Positions 11,672 through 23,700 are shown, counted from the stretch's first letter. The stretch: 64,000 bases of DNA from Chamaecrista fasciculata (GCA_003254925.1 QANZ01054283.1:34580-98579); one strand, 5' to 3'. The notes: generated by a model from the sequence alone, not told the origin. Made by a program: numbers and translations.

Positions 11672-11802
11672 AGAGCACAGATCCTCTGCAGGATCGTGCA
11701 GTGTGAGAGTGGAAAAATCCACTTGACCCTAAATGCAGTGTTTTAATTTATTGAAACACTAAGTTTAGGGTTTGATATCTCGCACTGCAGGAGATCCGTC
11801 CT
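11672..11802. mobile_element. Small fold-back MITE
   Basis: The two halves are inverted copies: CAGATCCTCTGCAGGATCGTGCAGTG on the left mirrors CACTGCAGGAGATCCG on the right, and AGTGTTT/AAACACT sit near the centre around 11745. TTTAGTT flanks both sides approximately. No coding capacity. Confidence 0.6.
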
Positions 11803-12195
11803 TTTAGTTGTATCCCCTTGATGGTTGTATCTCCCTTGTTTAGTGATGATTTCTTTTTCTTCTCAAAATTGGTTTATTTTCATTGGTGGTGGATTTCAGA
11901 ACTTTAAAAGTGACATTTATATCCAAGATGATGATTTCTTTTATGATAAACAATAAATATAATAGTACATCTTATTGACAACACATTTGATGATTATTTT
12001 CATCCTCGATATCTTTTTATAGAGTCAATTTATGTACTCATTTTTTTCCCTAATTCATCAATATTTATGATTTATACTTCTTATATTGTTATTTTTAAAA
12101 TCTCTAACGAGTATAAGTATCGTTTGACTTTCACATGATATATTTTACTTTATACTTATAAAAAATGCATGATCTCTGAAAATAAATATTAAATA

Positions 12196-12339
12196 GATGT
12201 TGTAGGCTAATAAAGGTTGACCCAGTTGATAAAGAATTAACTCATAACTCATAAGGTCATGAGTTCGATTCCCACTGTTGATGTGAATGCCTTGTTGGTA
12301 GGCGGCCCTAATGCCCAACTCAATTTTTTGTATGAAAAA
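12196..12339 (+). mobile_element. tRNA-derived SINE, intact insertion
   Basis: 144 bp flanked by a perfect 12-bp duplication AAATATTAAATA (12184-12195 and 12340-12351). It has a pol III A-box-like TGACCCAGTTGAT (about 12212) and a strong B-box GGTCATGAGTTCGATTCCC (about 12254-12272), spaced as in a tRNA-derived promoter. It ends in a short A tract after TTTTTTGTATG. The B-box is better preserved than the tRNA fold, so this is a SINE and not a tRNA gene. It lies about 0.9 kb upstream of the MATE start codon. Confidence 0.85.
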
Positions 12340-12351
12340 AAATATTAAATA

Positions 12352-13260
12352 ACACTATTATACTAAAATCTTAAATTAAATCTAAGATACCAATTACCAA
12401 TAGTTCTAGTGTTCTATCTACTATAATAATCCATGTAAGTGTAAAACAGAAGGAGTAATAAAGCTTTCTTTTTTTACTTGAAAAGACTAATCCACCTCAA
12501 CCGACCCTTCTCTCACCACCGTTTTTCTCTCTCTGTTTTAACCTTTTCTGTTATAAAATAAACTCTCTTTTGCTGCAACAATTATGAAAAAGTTTTAAAC
12601 CCATCTGCCTCTCCCTCTCTTCCTGTCCCTTTCTCTCTTCACACATCATCATCTTTCTCTCTCCTTCTCTCTCTCTCTCTCTCCTCTGCCACACCCCCCT
12701 CACACACGCCGCCACTACCCAATTCCTTCTCTTTCTTTTTTAATTTTGCTTTTCTGTATCTCTTTGATCTTTCTCTGCCATTTCCCATCTCCCCACATAT
12801 ATACACCTTCCATATATCCACCCATATATGATATGATATATATATCTATTGTGTGTGTGTAAAGCAACACCTGCATATGGATATGCATATACTAGTCTCT
12901 CTGTTGCTTCAACTTCCTTCCCCTGCAAATTAATCACTGATCACGATTCAGTACCCTGTTTTAGCTCTCTTCTCTTTAATGCTTCTTCTTCTTCTCCTTC
13001 TTCCCTCCTTGTAATAGTCCTTCTCTCCATTTCACACGGAAACAGAAGAAAAGAAGAAGAAGAAGAAGCAAAGGTTAGTCTTCTTCTCTTCTTAGCTAGC
13101 TTCTACTATATCACAATATATCTATCTGTTCATTGTTGTTTCTTTTTCTGAACAGAAAAATAAAACCTCTCTATATATACTCTGTTTCCTCTGTTCTATC
13201 TTACCACTCTTTTCCACTGTTCGATTCATTCACAGAACACTCACTCTCTCATCCCAAGAA
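12352..13260 (+). promoter_or_regulatory. Upstream region and likely 5' leader of the MATE gene
   Basis: AT-rich to about 12470, then strongly CT-rich (12480-12790), typical of plant core promoters and 5' leaders. TATATA motifs occur near 12800-12845 and CTATATATA at about 13172. A GAA-rich purine stretch (13040-13070) followed by GGTTAG, and a TTCTGAACAG acceptor-like sequence at about 13156, could bound a leader intron. The transcription start cannot be fixed by reading. Confidence 0.4.
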
Positions 13261-16200
13261 ATGGAAGAAAGAGACCCAGATTTTTTCTCTCACAAATCTC
13301 CAACCACCTCTCAGGTAAGTAAACAATCAACCAACACTCCCATCCCATTCCATCTTTACCCATCTTTCAAATACTAATTATTTTTTTTTTGAAACCCAGA
13401 TAATCGAAGAGTTGAAAGAGCTATGGAGTCTGGTGTTACCCATAACAGCGATGAACTGGCTCGTTTTCGTACGCGCCGTCGTCTCCGTCATCTTCCTCGG
13501 CCGTCTCGGAAGCCTCGAGCTCGCCGGAGGAGCTCTGTCAATAGGCTTCACCAACATCACAGGGTACTCTGTTCTCGTGGGTTTAGCCTCAGGGCTCGAA
13601 CCAGTGTGCTCGCAAGCGTACGGAAGCAAAAACTGGGACCTCCTTTCTCTCTCGCTTCAACGAATGGTAGCGATTTTAGTGATGGCAAGCATACCCATAA
13701 GCGTTTTATGGCTGAAACTGGAAACAATCATGGTGTGGATGGGACAAGACAGAGAAATCACAGCAATGGCGGGAATCTACTGTTTCTATTCTTTACCAGA
13801 CCTTTTAACAAACACCCTTTTGCAGCCATTGAGGGTGTATTTGAGGTCGCAGAAAGTGGCGAAGCCGATGATGTTTTGTTCGTTGATTGCGGTGGTGTTT
13901 CATGTGCCGTTGAATTACTTGTTGGTGGTGGTGATGGGGTGGGGGGTGGCCGGAGTAGCGACGGCGTCGGTGATGACGAATTTGAATATGGTGGTGTTGA
14001 TGGCAGGGTATGTTTGGGGATGGAGGAGGATGGCGGTGGGATTTCGGTGGTCCGGGTGGTGGCGGTGGTGGTTCGGGGTGGAGGAGCTGATGAAAGTGGC
14101 GGTGCCGAGTTGTTTGGGGATATGTTTAGAGTGGTGGTGGTATGAGATAGTGACGGTGATGGCTGGTTACTTGCAGAATCCTACACTGGCTGTAGCAGCC
14201 ACTGGGATACTTATTCAGACTACTAGCATGATGTACACTGTCCCTATGGCTCTTGCAGGATGTGTCTCTGCCAGGGTATGTATCTCATATTCATTCATTG
14301 CTTCATTCTCATATTCATTCATTCATTCATTGAAAGATAGATGAGTGGTGATCAACTATATGAGGGATAGATAAGTGTGTGATTAACTATATAAGGGTTG
14401 ATTCAGCTTAATTAGTGGTCTCGTAGTCGAGTGGTAGAAATTTATCTACTCTTAATCAAATGCTAGAGGTTTGATTCAGACATGTAGTGCTAGTGTGTCA
14501 CTACAGTGTAATGTATAGAGAGAAAATATCATGTCCCACCCTTTGAATTAACTGCAAGTTAACGAAAGAATTTGTCACTGTTATTAATAGCAAATACTTT
14601 GAGTAACGTTTAATTACCAAAAGAAAAGAAGTCTCTAATTCGGAACTTTGGTAATAGGGTTAACAAAATACTTGATGAGTTTTGTATTATTTGGTCTTAT
14701 TTGACTTGAATGTGGTTTGTTTTGTCTATACTATTAAAATGGATAGGCGAGTGGCATCTGTTTCATACAAATAAAAAAGATAGGGTGCCTTGCTAATTAA
14801 TCCCTCGATATTCTTAGTTAGTCCTTCAAAGATGAAATTATTTGTAATGTTACCTTTATACCTAATTTTTAAATAATTTGGTGATTTAGTTTAAATTGAA
14901 ATTTTTAGTTACTTGAAAATTTGAGTTAGAAAGTAATATTATATTAATTCAACCATTAGTGTTGAAGGAAATTTAGGTATAAGGTAACTTTGAAAGAAGT
15001 TTTATTTTTAAAGGATTAGCTTAACGGTGAAGATATTTGGAAGACTAAATTGAAAGTAACTATATCTATCGAGGACTAAAATATAGATTTTTTCTTCATT
15101 TATTCATTGATCCGTGCATTCCTCATATCATGTTTAGGGTTTCATAATTCATTCACCTTGGTGAACTTTACAGCCTATAAGCATATGTTGAATGGATGAA
15201 TGGCGGTTTCGGAGTTTTGCATGTTATGTTACTCTTTGTTTTTGTTTTTTTTTTTCCTTTAAATGTTTTTTTCCTACTTGGGTGGAGGTAGAGATAAGGG
15301 AAATTATGTCCATATATGTGCAGATACTAACGGGTTATTGGTTGAAACTTGAAAACTTTGAAACAGTGACTTTCATAAGGAAAGTTTTGGTTTTTAGTTA
15401 GTCTAGTTGGAAACACTATTGTTAGGGAATAGTCCTATCCTAATTTGAAACGTTCCTTCTTGAAAAGGTATCAGTTTTTATTTTTTTGGTCTATATTAGA
15501 AAACTGATAGGTGAGTCATAACTTTGTTCATTAAAATGCCAGTAAACATATAAATTGATTCCAAATTAACAACTCAATCTCTAATGGGTGTGTTTGGATA
15601 AGATGAATTATGAAGAAAAATAACATTTGAAGGTAATTGTTCTTTTAAATATATCAAAATTATAAAAATAGAAGTAATTCAATTACTTCCAAAAATTACT
15701 TTTCCTTTTAAATTTACCTTGTTAAAACACACTATAAAAGTTTAATTTACACTCTTTAATCCCTGAAAGTCATGAAACCAACACATTTTAGCTCTTGTTC
15801 CTACAAGTTATTCTTTATAAAACAAACTTAAGTGATCAAATTGTATTGCCTTTGCAACTTTCAAGGACAAATTTGTGTGAAGTAGATTTTTAGGGATTAA
15901 GTAATCAACTCATCTATCTTTTTAGAAAACAAATGGAATGTTTAGTCTAATATATATAGAGAGAGAGATGTATATGTATATGTATGTATATTGTGGAGAG
16001 GGATTGGCTAGTTGGCTTATCAGTTTTAGGTGTTACCTTTGACTGATCAGCAGAATTTTACGGCTCAAAAGAAACCAAATAGGCAATGGGATTGGTCTGC
16101 TCTCTTACTAGTTAAGCAGAGAAAGTGGGGTAATATTTTCATTTTGTAATGCATGACTCTCTCTCCAGGCTCCTCTTTGAACTCATCTTTCTTTTTCAGC

Positions 16201-17511
16201 ATTATAATATTTTTATATAAAATCAGGGGTTCAAAAGACACTAGATAATAGAATCATCAATCATGTAGTCTTGAATGATAATGGAGTAGTGTGGTTACAA
16301 TTGAAACTTTTTGACATCCTTGAATCCATCAATACCAAGAGGAGTAATAAGAGATGGCTACTCCATTCATTCACTGAGTGAGGCAAAGTTGATTGGTACA
16401 TGATTTGTTTGATGATGACACTTTTTTATTTATTTTTAAATCTTTTACTTATCTTATGGTGAGTGGGAGTGAGATGCTACGTACACGTGTGGGAGGTTGA
16501 GTTTCTTTCTCTCTTTTGCCCTGAATCCTCATGACTTTTCTTGCTTCATCTTTTTCTCTTTGGGCTATCAAACCCCAAATCAAAAATAATTTGGTTTCTG
16601 ATTGCTGAGGTGTGAATTTATTATATGATAGCGTCAACTACATATAGGGACCCATTTGGGTCACACTTGTAATGTGACTTTACAGAAGTAGCACCAATTC
16701 ATCACCTTTCCAATTGCATTTTCTCCTTGCATGCCTAGGCCCATCCATTTCTGGGGTTGCCCAAATATTGGTAAAGCAACCAACCCACTGGGCCCATGGG
16801 CCCCATCAAACTACTTGAGATAATCTTCCCATATCTATTCATATATATATATATATAAGATTCCTTTTTTTAAAATGATCTTATTGGGTTATCATTACAA
16901 TTCAATAGGTGGGTAATGAGCTTGGAGCTGGCAAACCATACAAGGCTAAGCTTGCAGCAATGGTTGCATTAGGATGTGCTTTTGTGATGGGCTTCATAAA
17001 CGTGACATGGACTGTGATTCTCAGGGAGAGATGGGCCGGGCTTTTCACCAAGGATGAGCTTGTCAAAGCCTTAGTCGGGTCGGTGATGCCCATCATGGGC
17101 TTGTGCGAGCTCGGGAACTGCCCGCAAACCACGGGTTGTGGCATCCTGCGTGGTACTGCCAGGCCGGTCATCGGGGCCCACATCAACCTGGGCTCGTTCT
17201 ACTTTGTGGGCACCCCAGTGGCTGTGGGCCTGGCCTTCTGGTTCAACATCGGGTTCAGCGGGCTTTGGTTTGGGCTTTTGTCTGCCCAAGTTGCATGTGC
17301 TGTGTCAATCCTCTATGTTGTGTTGGTACGCACTGACTGGGAAGCTGAGGCCTTGAGGGCTGAGAAGCTCACTGGAGTGGAGATGATGAGTAGCTGCAAT
17401 GGGCTTGGGCATGGGCATGGGCTCAAGGCTATAGATAATGATGAGAAAGATGAAGAAAGCAAGAAGCTTTTGGTGAATGGGAATGGGAATAATAAAAATG
17501 ACATGTGCTAG
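13261..17511 (+). CDS. MATE/DTX family efflux transporter
   Basis: Three exons: 13261-13314, 13400-14275 and 16909-17511, all joined in phase 0 at GT-AG introns of 85 bp and 2.6 kb. They encode 510 aa, a normal length for plant MATE antiporters. Exon 1 supplies only [18 protein letters not shown]. Exon 2 has the typical first MATE half ([36 protein letters not shown]) and the start of the second ([25 protein letters not shown]). Exon 3 completes [10 protein letters not shown] and the last membrane segments, ending in a hydrophilic tail ([14 protein letters not shown], then a lysine- and asparagine-rich end). About 12 membrane helices are expected. Family members use cation gradients to export or sequester metabolites and hormones at plasma membrane, vacuole or Golgi. 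Sequence style resembles the DTX48-DTX54 subgroup (known for effects on growth and senescence); the exact orthologue and substrate are not determined. Intron 2 carries a SINE-like insertion and a candidate MITE. Confidence 0.93.
14415..14540 (+). mobile_element. SINE-like element in MATE intron 2
   Basis: GGTCTCGTAGTCGAGTGGTAG (A-box-like TAGTCGAGTGG) is followed about 40 bases later by GAGGTTTGATTC (B-box-like). This is the layout of a tRNA-derived SINE head. No convincing flanking duplication was found, and the boundaries are approximate. Confidence 0.5.
15586..15733. mobile_element. Fold-back MITE candidate in MATE intron 2
   Basis: GGGTGTGTTTGGATAAG at the left is mirrored by CTTGTTAAAACACAC at the right. 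Inner arms also mirror (GAAGGTAATTG against CAATTACTTCC). The ends resemble hAT/Harbinger MITEs; no exact target duplication was found. Confidence 0.5.
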
Positions 17512-18197
17512 AAGGAGAAGAGAAGATATCTGAATCTATATAAATATTTTGTTGTTTGTTTGGTAATGAGTTTGGAGGATGATGGGTTTTATGGGCTTTT
17601 TTATTTTTTTTTTTCTTGTTGCTAGGAAGTCCCACTTTCTGCACAAAGTGCTCAGATTTTACATGTATGGAGTCAAATTTTTTGTTGTGAAAAGTGGCTT
17701 TTGCTTGTTGCGATGACTCAGTGTTGAAAGCATCAAAAGCATGCATATTTTCAGGGGAGTATCTCAATCTCCCTCTCATGTCTCTCATCACATTTGATCA
17801 TTATTTGCAAAATTTTAGATCAAAAAAAGGCTGAGAGATCATATATTCATATGTATGCATTCCCCACTTCTATCATTATCTGCCTTATTCCCACTTTTAA
17901 TTTGTGTTTTCATAATAAGGGTCAATTGTATTTTGATATCCATTTATTTGTTTGAGTAAAAATTATTAGGTTTATTAATCATATCAATGAATATATGTAT
18001 GGATGACTCAATTGCATAACTTTTTTTTTTTTTGAGTTTTAAGAAAATTAATTTTGAGTTTTTGTTATCAAACCAGAGGAATACAATGATATGTATTTCA
18101 AGTCATTGTCAAGAAATAGTATTGCAGTTCAACTGAGATTTGTCAAACAAGTCATGATAAACATATTTGCAGGTCCGTACTAAATAGAAAAGAGAAA
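17512..18197. other. 3' flank of the MATE gene
   Basis: Probable 3' UTR followed by AT-rich spacer. No gene or well-defined repeat is seen. Confidence 0.4.
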
Positions 18198-18651
18198 GAT
18201 CAAAACTTCATTTTGGTCTTCAAACTGTGGTGTTAGTTTTATATTAGTCCTGAATTTTTTTTCATTTTATTCCTTAAATTTTCACATTTGTTTTGTTTTA
18301 GTTTCAAAATTGTGATTTCGTCTTTTTTTGTCGTTATTTTTTACTTGAATAGTTGAGATGAACTATTTTTCTCTCTGTCATAATAAATGAGTTAACAATG
18401 ATAGAAAGAAAAATCTTTATTTTTAGTCAAAAATTAGAATAAATTTGTGATTAATTTTTGTTCTCTCTTTACTAATTCACTTATTATGACACATATGAGA
18501 GAGAAATTGTCCATTTCAACCATCCAAGTTAGAAATAACGACACAAATCAAATGAGATCATACTTTGGACTAACGATGAAACAAATATGAAAGTTTGAGG
18601 ACCAAAATGAAACTAACCTTATAGTTTGAGGAGTAAAGTGACTATTTGACC
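18198..18651. mobile_element. Mutator-type fold-back MITE
   Basis: Two inverted arms span almost the whole 454 bp: GATCAAAACTTCATTTTGGTC at the left mirrors the end at 18651 (GACTATTTGACC). Arms share CATATTTGTTT, GTCGTTATTT and TCTCTCTxTCATAATAA. The A/G-rich flanks are similar (AAAGAGAAA and GAAAAGAAA) but not identical. The copy at 22132-22605 belongs to the same family. No coding capacity. Confidence 0.65.
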
Positions 18652-20370
18652 GAAAAGAAAAGAAAAATGTGACATAAGTACAATGGCCAAAAAATGATTA
18701 GGAAACCCCACATATAATATAAGTAGGGAAGGACCCCCACAATAAGAGACTGAAAGATTTTTGGTCATGTTTTGGAGGTTTAGGAGACAATGTACTAATA
18801 AGATGACATATTCATATTAGGACATGATGGATTGGAATTTGGAAGTGGAACCCATGAGTGAGACAAAGGTTTGTTTTAAAAGATTTCAAATCTTCCCTTT
18901 CTGCAAATACCTTTCACTATCCTTCATTTCTGGGTTTTGCTTCCTTCAAACTCTATTTAGTTTCTCTCCAAATTTGCCTTTCATCCACCTTTTGTTTTTT
19001 AATTTCTTTACTCAAGTTCTGTAATTTTTGTTAATTTTCTCTTCCATTGCCTTTGAACAATATTGAGTTTTAACTAAGAGTTGCTTTAGAGCTGTCAAAA
19101 CGAGTCAGTTTAGCTTACTTGAGTTGGTTCGTCAAGAGCCACGACTCATGCGAGTTGACTCACATGAGCAGATTTTGCCAACCTAACTCGTCAACATTGG
19201 TGAGGCAACTTAACCCACCATTCATTAATATTTTTTCATTTTTCTCTCATTTTTTTCCTATTTTTTAAATTGAAAATATTTTTTATTAACTTTCTTAATA
19301 AATTTTATCAAAATGAAGACAAATTATAATAATACCATAATCATTCAATACTAATTACTATTTACTATATTTAAAATTATATATATATTATTTGGCTCAC
19401 CAACTTGCTAATTTAATTGAATTTATTAACTCATCACGAATTATGAGTTGTTAAGTGAGCCAACTCACACCAGTTATAATTTTTGTTGAGTCGGATTTTC
19501 TTAACCTGACTCGCCAATTTAATGAGTTAAATAAGTCAATCTATCGAATTTGACTGATTTCGACGATTATAACTTCATTATTGAATAAAAGAAATTAATA
19601 TGGAGGTTCATGTAAAACATGACTCCTTTTTAATTGTTTAAAGTATGAATTTCAAGTGCTCGAGAGTCTTGAGCTCTTCCAAGTGCCCTTTAATCGATTA
19701 ATGATCAATCTAATAATTAAAGAGGTGTTTGGTACTTAAATAAAATATAATACGCAAGATTGTGAGATTTAAGTTATTAGACTAATCTTACATTTGATAT
19801 ACAGATTAAAAGAAATAATCTTAAGAACATTATATTTTCAGTAATACTAATATCATAAATGTATATTTTGTCACAGAAAAATTGTTGTGTTTTTGCTAGA
19901 TGCTATTTAAGTATGTATTTAAAAAACTAACTTTAAAATTTAAATTTTAAAAGTATAATGAAATATAAAGTGGCAGTCCAGTCGCTATCAATTCTATTTC
20001 CCAAAAAAAAAAAACAGCTAAAGCCTAAAGGAGCAAAAGGAGGATGGTCATAGAATACATATGGTATGTGATAAGAGCATAACCTACAAAAAATGTAAAA
20101 TGACACATTAAATTGTGTTTCTATTTCCTTTACTTTCCACATTTTTATTTTCTTTTTTTAAAATGATTGTCTGCAATGTATTGGCGTAGTGCTAAAAATA
20201 ATAACAGAATTAACGAAGCAGCTGCTACACTTCCATCTGTGATATAGATCACCAAAGTTGGTGTTAAATAAACATTAGTATTAAGATTAATCAAATCGTT
20301 TTAGGCAAAATAATAATGTAACAATATGATATATGAAGAAAGATCAATAGGAATATATATATATATATAT
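18652..20370. other. Intergenic DNA with one degraded repeat
   Basis: No gene. A repeat at 19085-19575 is listed separately. 19576-20370 is AT-rich spacer ending in an (AT)n run near 20350. Confidence 0.45.
19085..19575. repeat. Degenerate TIR element with GAGTTGxCTCA motifs
   Basis: Starts TTAGAGCTGTCAAAACGAGTCAG and ends near GACTGATTTCGACGATTATAAC, an imperfect inverted match. The body repeats GAGTTGACTCAC, AACTCGTCAAC, GTGAGCCAACTCAC. This is a known style of dispersed dicot repeat. Superfamily not resolved. Confidence 0.5.
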
Positions 20371-20955
20371 ATCAAAGTGCAAATTTAATCATGTATCATT
20401 AGTTTGGTTGCAAATCAAGTTTTTATCTCTTTTCTTTTTTCTCGATTTGGTCCTTTATCTTTTGGCTACGTTGCAAATCAGGCCTTTAATTTTTTTTTTT
20501 TTGTAGTTTTGGTACCATATTTGTACAAAAAAATTTTACTATTAGTTTCACTCTAAATTTCATTCATCTTTTCTATTAAGCATGATGTGAACAGATAACG
20601 TGAAAGATCAAACTTGCGAAAACAAATAAAAAAGAAGATGAAAGATATAGGACCACAATCGCAATTACCCTAAAGATTAGAAATAAAAATTTCCTACAAG
20701 TCAGCTATACGCGTTATATTTAATGGAGGGGGACAGATAGAATTTAGGGTGAGACTAATAGTAGAACCTTTTGCAAATATATTAGATCAATTCTGCAATC
20801 TAACAAAAAAAAAATATGAGACCGAATCTCCAAAAATAAAATGATAATGGGTTGATTTGCAACCTAATCAAAAGAAACATCATCAAATCTGTAAAAAAAA
20901 AGGCTTGATTTGCAATCTAACCAAAAGATAAAAAATCAAATTTGCATGCTTTTAA
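20371..20955. mobile_element. Diverged fold-back element
   Basis: ATCAAAGTGCAAATTT at the left is mirrored by AAATTTGCATGCTTTTA at the right. Inner phrases also mirror (TTGGTTGCAAATCAAG against CTTGATTTGCAATCTAACC). It resembles the element at 59103-59519. The left flank is an (AT)n run, so no target duplication can be read. Confidence 0.5.
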
Positions 20956-21354
20956 GATAACATGATTCTACTAACAATGATTAAATGCAGTAGTTGTCGA
21001 GTTGTAATCTATGTGAGAGGACCAAATTCAATCTCTAGAATCAACAACTCAATATTATTAGGAGAGTTTTAAACTGTTAACTCCCTGGTCTAAATATAAT
21101 TACTCTTCACCTAAATTATTATACAAAAAGAAACTCATAGTCTTACCAAAACAAAATAATAAATAAATAAGAGGGTTCTGAAATGTAAGATTCGATTGGA
21201 TTATTATTTTGGATAGTGTAGTGAGTGCAAGTGCTGCAGCATTCCACCAACAAAAAAGAAGAATTGCTAGGGGGCTCCCACGTGTACGGAGGCATGGATA
21301 CTTGTTACAACACGACAATTACTCTCATTATTCAAACTTTGAAATATATCATAA
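20956..21354. other. AT-rich spacer
   Basis: No gene. 20990-21080 contains a tRNA-like GTCGAGTTG...GGACCAAATTCAATCTC arrangement that may be an old SINE, too weak to call. Confidence 0.35.
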
Positions 21355-21363
21355 ACTAAAATG

Positions 21364-21816
21364 CTCTGTTATAAAAACCGGACCGACCGGTCGAACCGCG
21401 AACCGGCCAGTGGTCCGGTTCGAGTTAAGCAAAAAATCGGGCAGGTTGAGAACCGGTCAAAAATCGGAAAAACCGCTTTGAACCGGCCGGTTTTGAGGTT
21501 GAACCGGTTCAGTTTTTTTCTAATTTTTTTTTTTACTTTTTCTTGATTAAAATGATGTTATTTTAAAGAAATTTGTTTCTTATTATGTACGTTATTTAAT
21601 AGTTTTTACTTCAAAATTTGATTTTGTATCCTCCTAATTAATCACTTTCTTACTCAATCCAGCTTAAATTTAAAGAGTTTATTATATATTTTTATTATAT
21701 TAAACTAAATATATTTTTTATTTATTTAATTATTAACGGTCCGACCCCGGTTGAACCATTGAACCTTGAACCGCTGCTTCGGCCGGTTCAATAACCGGTC
21801 CGGTTTTAATAACCTT
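21364..21816. mobile_element. TIR element rich in AACCGGxxx motifs, with 9-bp target duplication
   Basis: The ends GTTATAAAAACCGGACCG and CGGTCCGGTTTTAATAAC are inverted copies. The 453-bp element is flanked by a perfect 9-bp duplication ACTAAAATG (21355-21363, 21817-21825). Both ends are clusters of ACCGG/CCGGT palindromes, giving GC-rich ends around an AT-rich middle. The superfamily could be Mutator or hAT, depending on whether 8 or 9 bp were duplicated. No coding capacity. Confidence 0.75.
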
Positions 21817-22131
21817 ACTAAAATGAGAAACATATAAATAAAACAACTAATTATATAACATCTAATTAAGGATTGCCTGCTCACTTGGTCAAATTGTTTG
21901 TCTAATCCTCTCTTTGAGTTAATGATATGTCTTTTTCTTTTCGACTTAAAAAAATATTCATGAAATATCGTATTATCCCTTTGATTATCCAAGCTTTCTT
22001 ATTTGATGATTTAATCATCGGAAAAACATTACATATGACCCATACTCTCTTGTACTTATTTTTGGCAAATGAATCCTAGATAGTGGCTCAATCAATATCT
22101 ATTCATCTTATTTTATTTTCTTTAAAAAATT

Positions 22132-22605
22132 GGTTAAATATTTATTTTCGTAATCAAAGTATGAGACAAATTCTATTTTGATCCTAAAACTATTTGCCGC
22201 TCTATTTTGATCTTCAAACTTATATACTTATTCTGTTTGTCTCCGAAAATATAATTTTATATGATCTCTACCGTTAGTTCTAATATGAACAATTCATATG
22301 AATAATTACTCCATGTGTCATAGTTATCAAAGAAATAAAAAAAGTTTCATTCTTAATGACTTAATCTTAAATTAGAGATAAAGTTAGAGTTGAATTTTAT
22401 CTCCAATTTATGATTAAGAATGGAAATTTTTTTCAGTTAACTCGCTTATTAAGACACATATGAGAGAAAAATAAACTATCTCAACCGTCAATGTTATAAA
22501 TAACGGCAAAAACTCGACGAAATCACATTTTGAAGACCAAATCTAAAAATTTGAAGACTAAAATAAAACAAAAAATAATTTTAAGACCAAAATAAAATTT
22601 TAACC
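22132..22605. mobile_element. Mutator-type fold-back MITE
   Basis: 474 bp bounded by GGTTAAATATTT and AAAATTTTAACC. Flanks TAAAAAATT (22123-22131) and TAAAAACTT (22606-22614) agree at 8 of 9 bases. Arms share the family phrases of the copy at 18198-18651 (CTCxxxTATGACACAT-like core, GACCAAAAT/ATTTTGATC). Confidence 0.7.
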
Positions 22606-23194
22606 TAAAAACTTGTCAAAAACTTCATATACACTTCAAAGATCTTAACCCAATTTTTACAGTGAAAGGATTAGTTTCCGTTTCTCACTTGAGTTGTGGC
22701 TTTTAATGCATTAATCTGCCGAATGGTACATAAAGGTTTTTTTTTTTGCAAGGACATAAAAGAATTTCTAATTTCACAAGTTTAAAAAAGAGTACAAGAT
22801 TAGAAATTAAGTTTAAAAAAATTGTGAAATTAGAAAACAGTTTTTGCAATTTTTTTTCCACTAAGAGAATGCTAAGTACGTTTGTGCAGTTTTTTTTTTT
22901 CATAGGGAAGGGGAGATCTGTTAATTAAAAAGAGAGAGCAAATAAATTGTGAATTGTAACCTATATTGGACACGGATCCTCTGAATTTGAGAATTGTGCA
23001 ATTCTTTGTAATTAGGTAAAGATATGTAAATCAAAATTACAACTATGCCATTTGATTGTAAATGAAAGTGTAAGTTTAAATTATTTTCTCTACCAATTTG
23101 TCTAACTCTAGAGAACTGTAGAAGGAATCAAATTCAAAAGACCCATCTTCTAGTCACACCAGAGCGATTAACAAAACAAAAAAGGACTAAGGAA
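22606..23194. other. AT-rich spacer
   Basis: No gene or defined repeat. Two 60-66-codon frames around 22703-22928 overlap on opposite strands in low-complexity sequence and are not credible. Confidence 0.4.
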
Positions 23195-23362
23195 AGCAAT
23201 TTGGATCCTTGGATCCTCTATAGTACTTTAGAAGTGTAATGCTAAGAGAGATAGGAATAGGTTAGCGAGAGAAAGTGTCAGTGAGACTCACTTTTTCTCT
23301 CTACTTATTCATTTCTCTCTCTGCACTTCACCTATAATACATTATAGAAGATCCAAATTGCT
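23195..23362. mobile_element. Small fold-back MITE
   Basis: AGCAATTTGGATC (from 23195) and GATCCAAATTGCT (to 23362) are perfect 13-bp inverted repeats. Inner parts also mirror: CTATAGTACTTTAGAAGTG against CACTTCACCTATAATACATTATAG, with complementary CTCTCTCT/AGAGAGA stretches. 168 bp, non-coding. Confidence 0.7.
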
Positions 23363-23404
23363 AATGAAAATAGGCATGCTATCTAAAGTTACAAAAGAAG
23401 ATCT

Positions 23405-23700
23405 CTCCACAAGAGCATTTTTTGCTAAGGCATCAGCGCAAGATGTTGAACTTTGGCTTGTTGGAAATTTGTGAGCTTTGATCTAATGGCAAATATAATA
23501 GAAAAGAAGTGATGAGAATCACCAACATCAGATCAAATAAGGTCAATAGCCATTTTGCAATCAGATTCAATAATAATGCAAGGACAATTCAAACTTAAAA
23601 GCAAGTTTAATTCCAAGATTAATTGGCCATAGTTCAGTCAGTAGGCTACAACCCACTCTTAAAATACCACCGACCATAGTGCAGCTTTGGAAGACGCATG
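23405..23700 (-). pseudogene. Decayed RNase H-like domain of a retroelement
   Basis: On the minus strand, CIIIESDCKMAIDLI (the V-I-V-E-S-D-S-K core of the plant retroelement RNase H domain) is followed by a stop, then FAIRSKLTNFQQAKVQHL. The hallmark C-terminal CADALAKNA lies in another frame. At least one stop and one frameshift interrupt it. This is the RVT_3-type RNase H found at the end of LINE-type polyproteins. It is non-functional. Confidence 0.6.

Larger units (their letters stand above)
10670..12183. other. Intergenic DNA with degraded DNA transposons
   Basis: No gene. It holds the repeats at 10956-11491 and 11672-11802, listed separately. The rest is AT-rich. Confidence 0.5.

Noticed and set aside
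12208..12275. tRNA gene
   Set aside because: The B-box is good, but the cloverleaf cannot be completed and the sequence lies within a 144-bp unit bounded by a 12-bp duplication. It is a SINE.
13423..14145. 240-codon open frame overlapping MATE exon 2 in another frame
   Set aside because: It is a shadow of the relatively GC-rich MATE exon. The translation is Arg- and Gly-rich with no domain, whereas the other frame is an unmistakable MATE protein.
17071..17356. Several 72-94-codon ORFs on both strands
   Set aside because: Alternate-frame shadows of MATE exon 3.
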